The translations under genes were made by a program, and so were the position numbers. DNA of 5,621 nt from CAYWRO01 sp964460345 (GTDB taxonomy: Bacteria; Planctomycetota; Phycisphaerae; Phycisphaerales; UBA1924), in the NCBI GenBank assembly GCA_964460345.1, contig CAYWRO010000133.1, positions 1 to 5,621 of the forward strand. Reading direction: 5' to 3'. Within the stretch, counting starts at the first letter, position 1; every line of letters starts with the position of its first letter. Of the stretch, positions 1 through 4,639 are shown one piece after another. The notes beneath the pieces were generated by a model. The model was given only the letters and a program-made list of their open reading frames with translations. It was not told the DNA's origin and did not search any database.

Positions 1-427
1 TCATCATCTGGCCCAGGTCGCTGAACTGATGGTACTCGCTGGCATAGCGGATGTACGCGACCTCGTCGAGCTCGCGCAGGCGGTGCATGACGGCCTCGCC
101 GATCGCCCGCGAGGGGACCTCTCGCTCGTACTGGCGGTGGAGCTGCTCCTCGACCTCGTCGACGAGGTTAATCTTCGCGTGCTCGCTGATCGGCCGCTTG
201 CCGCACGCGGCCTGCACGCCGCGGAGGACGTTCTCGCGGTCGAAGGGGGCCCGCGTGCCGTCGCGCTTGATGACGACGAGGCGGCTGGTCTCCTCGACGC
301 GCTCGTACGTCGTGAACCTCTTCTTACAGACGTTGCACTCGCGCCGCCGACGCACGACAGCCCCGCCCTCCGAAGAGCGGCTGTCGATGACGCGGTCGTC
401 GTTGGCGTTGCAGTAGGGGCAGATCAC
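1..427 (-). CDS. nrdR: Transcriptional repressor NrdR, 3' end cut by window edge
   Basis: NrdR is a nucleotide-sensing repressor of ribonucleotide reductase operons that binds NrdR boxes. Reading the minus strand from a GTG at 427-425 gives 142 residues with no stop before the window edge. The family is usually about 150-160 residues, so only the last 10-15 are missing. An N-terminal zinc ribbon is visible (MICPYC, ligands C3 and C6, then CNVC, ligands C31 and C34), with the family signatures VIDSR, RRRREC and KRFTTYE around it. An ATP-cone follows at about residues 48-138 (VVIKRDGTR, PFDRENVLRG, KRPIS, EREVPSRAIGEAVM, VAYIRYASEY). The GTG is chosen because NrdR proteins start MxCPxC. There is no Shine-Dalgarno sequence; the bases before the start are C-rich on the coding strand. 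The gene is divergent from the hypothetical gene at 723. No NrdR box is visible in the window, so its targets are elsewhere. Confidence 0.97.
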   Translation of the reverse strand, partial: MICPYCNANDDRVIDSRSSEGGAVVRRRRECNVCKKRFTTYERVEETSRLVVIKRDGTRAPFDRENVLRGVQAACGKRPISEHAKINLVDEVEEQLHRQYEREVPSRAIGEAVMHRLRELDEVAYIRYASEYHQFSDLGQMM

Positions 428-477
428 GGGGTCGGGAGGATGGGGCTGGGTGCTGGGGCTGGAGGAGGGGGAGGGGG
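428..477 (+). repeat. G-run cluster (potential G-quadruplex) abutting the nrdR start codon
   Basis: Seven runs of three or more G's lie on the plus strand at 428-431, 434-436, 442-445, 448-450, 455-458, 467-471 and 473-477. The runs from 434 to 458 satisfy the usual four-run rule, with loops of 5, 2 and 4 bases. The plus strand is the template for nrdR, so the nrdR leader RNA is the complementary C-rich sequence. Whether a quadruplex forms is unknown, and GC-rich genomes carry many such runs by chance. Confidence 0.5.
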
Positions 478-694
478 CTTCAGGATATGGAGCCACCGAT
501 TTTGGTGGGCCCAAGGGGTTGTATCTTCGCAGAAGCGAGTCGCCGGGTCAACCGGGCCCCCGGTCGGTCCCGCCCCCGCCCGCCATGTGGTTCCACCCCG
601 AACAGGGTGATGTGCTGCCCTGCGATGCAGGGAGCTACCCCGGGGGCCTCGACAGAGGCATCCGCTCCCAACCTCCCGCCGAATAGGCGTTTAA

Positions 695-715
695 CTCCCG
701 GGTCTGCAGCGGGAG
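695..715 (+). promoter_or_regulatory. Hairpin covering the ribosome binding site of the hypothetical gene
   Basis: CTCCCG at 695-700 and CGGGAG at 710-715 are perfectly complementary across a 9-base loop. The 3' arm contains GGGAG (711-715), the only Shine-Dalgarno-like sequence ahead of the ATG at 723, with a 7-base spacing. A second CTCCCG at 673-678 could pair with the same site, so two alternative structures are possible. Folding would be expected to reduce translation initiation. No ligand or regulator is suggested by the sequence. Confidence 0.35.
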
Positions 716-722
716 CAGAACC

Positions 723-2252
723 ATGGGAGCCAAGCGCGAGCCTTGGTGCAGATCGCACATTCTCTTCAAGCTTGCGATCCCCCTCGTCATCTTCGTCGCA
801 CGTGAAATCCACCTGGCCCTGACCGCCCGCCGCGGCACGGCCGTGGACTACGCCGCGCGCATGGTGGACGATGGGTATCGCCGGCAGGGGGGCACCTTCA
901 ACTCATTCAATGGCTGGTTTGAACTGGTGGCCGCAGCCGAGCAGTTGCGCCAAATCCGAAACGACGCCTTCGCACAGGAGAACGATGAGCCATGGCCCGC
1001 ATTTGCGGACTGGCCGTTCGACGCCGAGTCCATTCTGCTTGACGGCTCGCCGGCGGTCGTGCGCGAGCGGACTCGCGAAGTCATCGCCAGACTGGAGGCG
1101 GAGGGAGCATTCGATCGGATGGATGCGGCGCTGCAACGCGCCGTCATCGTGGCACCGGTGCACGACCACGCGTTTTCGCAGATGGCGCCTTATCAGTCGA
1201 ATCTGCGCGATCTCGTGCGCCTCCGCGAAGCACGGGCGCACCTCCTCCTGCAGGAGGGGCGCTTCGCCGAGGCCTATGAGGATCTGCGGCAGCAGTTGCG
1301 GCTGGCCTCAGCGCTTTCGCGACAGGGAGGCGCGACCGAGTACGGATTTGCGGACGGCGTCGCGGTGCGGACGGCGGGGTTCATGAGCGCTGCGCTCACC
1401 CATGGAGACATTCCGGCGGAAGATGCCGAGATCTTGCTGGGCATGCTTGATGAGCATTGCCGCCTTGCGCCGCCGGGAGATGCGGTGCGAACCGAACTGC
1501 ATCGCGTCAGTCACCTGATTCAGTGGCAGTACACCGACGACGGCAACGGAGACGGCCGATACGTCGTTTGTGCTGCCGACGATCCGCCGATGTGTTGCAT
1601 GAGCACCGGGCCTGTCGACAAGCCCCATCCGATCGACAATCTTGCCGGTCGTCTGATGCCGTCGAAGAAGGAAGAAATGCGGAGGACCGAAACTGTCTTC
1701 GCGCGCTTTGAGTCGCTCGCCGCGGCGAGCTTCGACCAGCGAGGCGAATGGCGCCCGCTCATCGAGGATTTGCGCGACCGCCTGCAGGAAGAGCGCTGCT
1801 TCCACGCAAGCAGTGCAGCGCACCGTCTGGCGGGCTTCATCGATGCACGTGATCGCTCCGCGACGATGCTTGACGGCATCCGCCTGCACCTGGCGATCGA
1901 GAGCTACCGCGCCCGCCACGGCCGCCTTCCTTCTGCACTGGCCGAACTCGCCCCGTCGATCCTTCCGGCCATCCCGACGGATTCTCTGACCGGCGCCGAC
2001 TTTTGCTATCGACTTTGTCAAGACGGCGAAGAGGACCGCAATCGGCGATACCTCCTGTACTCCATCGGCACGGACGGCACAGACGATGGCGGACGTCCGC
2101 ACCCCGAACGCCCCGGCGATGCCCTCCTGAAGGACCGCGCGGTTGCATGTGACTATGTGATCAACGCCCCGCGTACCCCAAAGGACTGGGACGGCCCGCA
2201 AGGCCTCGAGCCTTACGGCCCCGGCCAGGTAGCCGACGGCCCCGCAGAGTAG
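723..2252 (+). CDS. Hypothetical anchored protein with GspG-like C-terminal region
   Basis: This 509-residue protein has no function I can assign. Residues 12-33 form a moderately hydrophobic stretch (ILFKLAIPLVIFVA, then a charged break) after a basic N-terminus, consistent with a signal anchor and an exported body. The middle is mostly helical and charged, with TPR-like helices around 165-200. An Asp/Gly loop (DDGNGDGR, 272-279) resembles a calcium-binding turn, and a Cys-rich patch includes CC at 291-292. Residues 383-456 resemble the C-terminal half of type II secretion major pseudopilins: a helix ending ESYRARHGRLPSAL, then a Pro/Asp segment (IPTDSLTG) and YLLYSIGTDGTDDGG. The pilin N-terminal methylation helix is not directly attached, so this is not itself a pseudopilin. 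From memory, proteins of this build are frequent in planctomycetes. The ATG at 723 is the first start after an in-frame stop at 684-686 and has GGGAG seven bases upstream. Codon choice is slightly less GC-biased than in thrS. Confidence 0.85.
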   Translation: MGAKREPWCRSHILFKLAIPLVIFVAREIHLALTARRGTAVDYAARMVDDGYRRQGGTFNSFNGWFELVAAAEQLRQIRNDAFAQENDEPWPAFADWPFDAESILLDGSPAVVRERTREVIARLEAEGAFDRMDAALQRAVIVAPVHDHAFSQMAPYQSNLRDLVRLREARAHLLLQEGRFAEAYEDLRQQLRLASALSRQGGATEYGFADGVAVRTAGFMSAALTHGDIPAEDAEILLGMLDEHCRLAPPGDAVRTELHRVSHLIQWQYTDDGNGDGRYVVCAADDPPMCCMSTGPVDKPHPIDNLAGRLMPSKKEEMRRTETVFARFESLAAASFDQRGEWRPLIEDLRDRLQEERCFHASSAAHRLAGFIDARDRSATMLDGIRLHLAIESYRARHGRLPSALAELAPSILPAIPTDSLTGADFCYRLCQDGEEDRNRRYLLYSIGTDGTDDGGRPHPERPGDALLKDRAVACDYVINAPRTPKDWDGPQGLEPYGPGQVADGPAE

Positions 2253-2276
2253 GTTTCGGGACGCGGGGGCCGGCAT

Positions 2277-2305
2277 TTGCCATGGCGAGCGCGGGCTCGT
2301 ACCCT
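2277..2305 (+). promoter_or_regulatory. Predicted sigma-70-type promoter of the thrS leader
   Basis: TTGCCA at 2277-2282 matches the -35 consensus at five of six positions. It is followed after exactly 17 bases by TACCCT (2300-2305), which keeps the key T, A and final T of the -10 box but has poor middle positions. Six bases further on lies A2312, the expected start site, which is also the first base of the leader ATG. The transcript would therefore be leaderless. The agreement of spacing, start site and ORF supports the call; the weak -10 is the main doubt. Confidence 0.5.
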
Positions 2306-2311
2306 TGGTTC

Positions 2312-2356
2312 ATGTCCAATCCCGCCGCGGCTACGACGACCACCACGACTCCCTGA
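2312..2356 (+). CDS. Predicted threonine-rich thrS leader peptide, MSNPAAATTTTTTP
   Basis: The ORF encodes 14 residues with six consecutive threonine codons at 2333-2350 (ACG ACG ACC ACC ACG ACT), then Pro and TGA at 2354-2356. It lies upstream of an intrinsic terminator and of the threonyl-tRNA synthetase gene, which is the classic position of an attenuator leader peptide. Its role would be to sense tRNA-Thr charging through ribosome stalling, not to act as a protein. The ATG at 2312 is preferred because it coincides with the predicted transcription start and no Shine-Dalgarno sequence precedes it. An in-frame ATG at 2282 would add ten residues but overlaps the predicted -35 box. The Thr run is also a low-complexity ACG/ACC tract, so coincidence cannot be excluded without comparison. 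Confidence 0.65.
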   Translation: MSNPAAATTTTTTP

Positions 2357-2373
2357 ACAAGGGGAAGGCCGCG
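2326..2373 (+). promoter_or_regulatory. Possible 1:2 (protector) pairing of the attenuator
   Basis: CGCGGC at 2326-2331, the Ala codons just before the Thr run, is complementary to GCCGCG at 2368-2373, with one extra G-U pair at 2332/2367. Formation would occupy the antiterminator segment and leave the terminator free. A ribosome stalled on the Thr codons would cover 2326-2331 and prevent this pairing. Six base pairs over a long loop are weak, so this is the least certain element of the attenuator. Confidence 0.4.
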
Positions 2374-2405
2374 CCACGGACACACCAGCACCGAGGGGCC
2401 CGGCC
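2367..2405 (+). promoter_or_regulatory. Predicted antiterminator (2:3 pairing)
   Basis: GGCCGCGCC at 2367-2375 can pair antiparallel with GGCCCGGCC at 2397-2405: eight G-C pairs and a single C2372/C2400 mismatch, around a 21-base loop (2376-2396). The 3' strand includes the whole 5' arm of the terminator (2397-2404), so the two structures exclude each other. The segment begins 10 bases after the leader stop codon, beyond the footprint expected of a ribosome stalled in the Thr run. Confidence 0.55.
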
Positions 2406-2422
2406 ATTCGCCGGGCCTTTTT
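2394..2422 (+). terminator. Intrinsic terminator (attenuator) upstream of thrS
   Basis: GGCCCGGC at 2397-2404 and GCCGGGCC at 2410-2417 form a perfect 8-bp stem with loop CATTC, followed directly by five T's (2418-2422). G-U and A-U pairs with the T tract could lengthen the stem to base 2394. It lies 40 bases after the leader-peptide stop and 101 bases before the thrS ATG. It would also stop any read-through from the hypothetical gene ending at 2252; being only that gene's terminator is the simplest alternative. Confidence 0.88.
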
Positions 2423-2485
2423 CGTTTCCAGCCAGCCCACAATCTCGCCTCGCCGACCCACCCTGACCCCGACCCATCCTCTCTT

Positions 2486-2515
2486 AATCTGCGCAAATCT
2501 GCGAAAATCTGCGGA
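2486..2515 (+). repeat. Three tandem 10-base repeats, AATCTGCGnA, just before thrS
   Basis: AATCTGCGCA, AATCTGCGAA and AATCTGCGGA follow one another without gaps at 2486-2495, 2496-2505 and 2506-2515; only base 9 differs. The array ends nine bases before the thrS ATG, and its last unit overlaps the purine-rich GGATAAAG (2513-2520), the only ribosome-binding-site candidate. Placement in the 5' untranslated region and the 10-base period suggest a translational enhancer or protein-binding element, but the function is unknown. I have an impression, not verified, that ATCTGCG-type phrases recur upstream of genes in planctomycetes and related phyla. Confidence 0.8.
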
Positions 2516-2523
2516 TAAAGAAC

Positions 2524-4596
2524 ATGCCCCGAATCACACTCCCAGACGGCTCCGTGAAAGAGTTTGACCGCCCCGTTTCCGGCCGCGAGGTGGCCGAGTC
2601 GATCGGCCCGCGCCTGGCGAAGGCGGCGCTGGGCGTGAAGATCGATGGCGAGCTGCGCGATCTGGACTGCACGATTGACGGCGATGCGCGGGTGGCGATC
2701 GTGACGGAGCGGAACCGGGACGGCACGCCGGATCCGGATGCGTTGCTGCTGATGCGGCACTCGGCGGCGCACGTGATGGCGGAGGCGATCCAGCGGATCA
2801 TCCCCGGGGCGCAGCTCGTGTACGGGCCGCCCTTGCCGACGGGGTTCTACTACGACATCGCGGTGCCGGAGGAGACGCCGATCCGCGAGGGGGACTTTGA
2901 GCGCATCGAGAAGGAGATCGCGGCGATCCTGAAGGAGGACCGGCCTTTCACGCGCTACGAGATGCCGGTGCGCGAGGGGCTGGAGAAGCTCAAGCAGGAG
3001 GGGAGCAAGTACAAGCTGGACAACGCCGAGCGGGCGATCGCGGCGGGGTCGGCGGAACTGTCGTGGTACGCGACGGGGCAGCCGGGGAAGAACTGGGAGG
3101 ACCTGTGCCGCGGGCCGCACGTGCCGAGCACGGGGCGGATCGGGGCGGTGAAGGTGATGAGCGTGGCGTCGTCGTACTGGCACGGCGATGAGAACTCCGA
3201 CCGGCTGACGCGCGTGTACGGGACGGCGTTCCCGAGCCAGAAGGAGCTTGACGAGTATTTGCACCAGCTCGAGGAGGCGAAGAAGCGCGACCACCGCGTA
3301 ATCGGCAGGCAACTGCGGCTCTTTCATATCGATGAGGACGTGGGGCAGGGGCTGATCTTGTGGACGCCGAACGGCGCGATCGTGCGCAAGCAGCTCCAGG
3401 ATTTCATCAGCGAGGAGCTGCGCAAGCAGGGGTATTACGAGATCTTCACGCCGCACATCGGCAAGCTGAACCTGTACCGCACGAGCGGGCACTTCCCGTA
3501 CTACCAGGATTCGCAGTACCCGCCCGTCGTCGAGCGCGAGACGCTCGCCGCGCTGGCGGCGGAAGGGTGCTCGTGCGCCGAGCTTTCCAACCGCATGAGC
3601 GCCGGCGAGATCGAGGGGTATCTTCTTAAGCCGATGAACTGCCCGCACCACATCAAGATCTACGCGAGCGCGCCGCGGTCGTACCGCGATCTGCCGCTGC
3701 GGCTGAGCGAGTTCGGCACGGTGTACCGCTGGGAGCAGTCCGGGGAGCTCAACGGGATGACGCGCGTCCGCGGCTTCACGCAGGACGATGCGCACATCTT
3801 CTGCACGCCTGACCAGGTGGCGCAGGAACTGGCGCTGTGTTTGTCGCTGGTGCGGCTGATCTTCAACACGCTCGGCATGACCGACTACCGCGTCCGCGTC
3901 GGCCTCCGCGATCCGGATTCGAGCAAGTACGTCGGCAAGCCGGAGAACTGGCAGCGCGCGGAAGATGTGCTGCGCGAGGCAGCGCGGGCGTTCGGCGCGC
4001 CGTTCACCGAAGAGCCGGGGGAGGCGGCGTTTTACGGGCCGAAGATCGACTTCGTCGTGAAAGACGTCATCGGGCGCGAGTGGCAGCTCGGGACGGTGCA
4101 GGTCGATTACAACCTGCCGGAGCGCTTCGACCTGTCATACATCGGCCCCGACAACCAGCCGCACCGGCCGGTGATGATCCACCGCGCGCCGTTCGGCTCC
4201 ATGGAGCGCTTCTGCGGCGTGCTGATCGAGCACTTCGCCGGCGCGTTCCCGACGTGGCTCGCGCCGGAGCAGGTGCGCGTGCTCTCCATCAGCGAGAAGA
4301 GCGAGGCGTACGCACAGAAGGTCCTCACCGCCCTGCGCGGCCAGCGCATCCGCGCCAGCGCCGACGTCTCGGGCGACCGCATCCAGGCGAAGGTGCGTGC
4401 CGCGGCGGAAGAGAAGATTCCATACATGCTGGTGGTCGGCCCGCGCGATGAAGAAAACGGCACCGTCTCCGTCCGGGCCCGGGGCATCCAGAAGGACCTC
4501 GGCGCGTTGCCGCTGGAGCGCTTTGCGGCGCTGATTGGGGACGAGATTGCGACGCGCGGCGGGAGCACCGTCACGGCGGCGATGGAAGGCGCATAG
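2524..4596 (+). CDS. thrS: Threonyl-tRNA synthetase (class II)
   Basis: This cytoplasmic enzyme activates threonine with ATP and charges tRNA-Thr, and it clears mischarged Ser-tRNA-Thr. The 690-residue protein is slightly longer than E. coli ThrS (642). Domains in order are TGS (about 1-65), the N2 editing domain with its two metal/substrate motifs (HSAAH, H79 and H83, then C195 and H199), the catalytic core (about 270-580) and the anticodon-binding domain (about 582-680). The three zinc ligands that recognise threonine are present: C373 in KPMNCPHH, H424 in DDAHIF and H553 in MIHRAPFGSMERF. Motif 2 (FGTVYRWE, 397-404) and motif 3 (553-563) are intact. Compared with E. coli there are about 25 additional residues at 333-357 before KPMNCP, containing CSC at 349-351. 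The ATG at 2524 fits the TGS start (MPRITLPDGS); GGATAAAG lies a few bases upstream. Expression is probably governed by the Thr-rich leader attenuator. The gene is convergent with the WYL regulator. Confidence 0.99.
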   Translation: MPRITLPDGSVKEFDRPVSGREVAESIGPRLAKAALGVKIDGELRDLDCTIDGDARVAIVTERNRDGTPDPDALLLMRHSAAHVMAEAIQRIIPGAQLVYGPPLPTGFYYDIAVPEETPIREGDFERIEKEIAAILKEDRPFTRYEMPVREGLEKLKQEGSKYKLDNAERAIAAGSAELSWYATGQPGKNWEDLCRGPHVPSTGRIGAVKVMSVASSYWHGDENSDRLTRVYGTAFPSQKELDEYLHQLEEAKKRDHRVIGRQLRLFHIDEDVGQGLILWTPNGAIVRKQLQDFISEELRKQGYYEIFTPHIGKLNLYRTSGHFPYYQDSQYPPVVERETLAALAAEGCSCAELSNRMSAGEIEGYLLKPMNCPHHIKIYASAPRSYRDLPLRLSEFGTVYRWEQSGELNGMTRVRGFTQDDAHIFCTPDQVAQELALCLSLVRLIFNTLGMTDYRVRVGLRDPDSSKYVGKPENWQRAEDVLREAARAFGAPFTEEPGEAAFYGPKIDFVVKDVIGREWQLGTVQVDYNLPERFDLSYIGPDNQPHRPVMIHRAPFGSMERFCGVLIEHFAGAFPTWLAPEQVRVLSISEKSEAYAQKVLTALRGQRIRASADVSGDRIQAKVRAAAEEKIPYMLVVGPRDEENGTVSVRARGIQKDLGALPLERFAALIGDEIATRGGSTVTAAMEGA

Positions 4597-4639
4597 CCAT
4601 AGGTCGTAGAAGTCCTATCGGTCTTATGCCCTGTCGCAA
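4597..4639. repeat. Convergent gap with degenerate 9-base GTC repeats
   Basis: The 43 bases between the thrS stop and the end of the WYL gene contain three adjoining units with GTC every nine bases (4603, 4612 and 4621): GTCGTAGAA, GTCCTATCG and GTCTTATGC. A weak inverted repeat (ATAGG 4599-4603, CCTAT 4614-4618) overlaps them. There is no T tract and no strong hairpin, so no intrinsic terminator is visible for either convergent gene. Confidence 0.4.

Larger units (their letters stand above)
428..722. other. Divergent intergenic region between nrdR and the hypothetical gene
   Basis: These 295 bases hold no convincing gene; the open frames crossing them are low-complexity GC-rich shadows. They contain a G-rich block next to nrdR (428-477) and several short inverted repeats: 493-497/504-508, 594-598/605-609, 618-623/627-632, 646-650/655-659 and 695-700/710-715. 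A perfect 9-base long-range complement also links 555-563 (GGCCCCCGG) with 640-648 (CCGGGGGCC) and encloses two of the hairpins. The region must carry the promoters of two divergent genes, but I cannot identify either with confidence. I recognise no known RNA class here; I looked for SRP RNA, tmRNA, RNase P and common riboswitch signatures. Confidence 0.6.
2253..2523 (+). promoter_or_regulatory. thrS leader region (predicted Thr-responsive attenuator)
   Basis: The 271 bases between the hypothetical gene and thrS contain, in order: a promoter-like element (2277-2305), a 14-codon ORF with six consecutive Thr codons (2312-2356), a segment able to act as antiterminator 5' arm (2367-2375), an intrinsic terminator (2394-2422), an unremarkable pyrimidine-rich stretch (2423-2485), and three copies of a 10-base repeat just before the thrS start (2486-2515). 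The predicted logic is that scarcity of charged tRNA-Thr stalls a ribosome in the Thr run. The antiterminator then forms and RNA polymerase reads into thrS; with sufficient charged tRNA the terminator forms. This is inferred from layout and base pairing only. Confidence 0.65.

Noticed and set aside
523..551. Minus-strand TTGACC (551-546), 17-base spacer, GAAGAT (528-523) as an nrdR promoter
   Set aside because: The spacing is good, but the -10 matches at only three positions and lacks the first T. In a GC-rich genome with unknown sigma preferences this is too weak to annotate.
29..610. Plus-strand open frame of 193 residues over nrdR
   Set aside because: The minus strand encodes an unmistakable NrdR over most of it, and the plus-strand translation ends in a Gly-rich low-complexity stretch.
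1308..2276. A 322-residue minus-strand open frame over the hypothetical gene
   Set aside because: It is a high-GC shadow. The plus-strand reading has a hydrophobic anchor, an upstream GGGAG and a GspG-like segment, while the antisense reading has no family feature I recognise.
2282..2356. Longer 24-codon leader ORF from the ATG at 2282
   Set aside because: It is in frame but overlaps the predicted -35 box, and no Shine-Dalgarno sequence lies at a usable distance. It remains possible if the promoter prediction is wrong.
2253..2523. T-box riboswitch upstream of thrS
   Set aside because: I looked for the T-box core (AGGGUGGNACCGCG-like antiterminator) and did not find it; the Thr-codon ORF with terminator explains the region better.
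2277..2567. A 96-residue plus-strand frame from a TTG through the leader into thrS
   Set aside because: It would read through the terminator hairpin and into thrS out of frame, with low-complexity Arg/Pro content and no recognisable domain.
2161..3795. A 544-residue minus-strand open frame across the leader and the first part of thrS
   Set aside because: It is antisense to a clearly real thrS, its translation is Arg/Leu/Pro-rich with no recognisable domain, and long antisense frames are expected in high-GC coding DNA.
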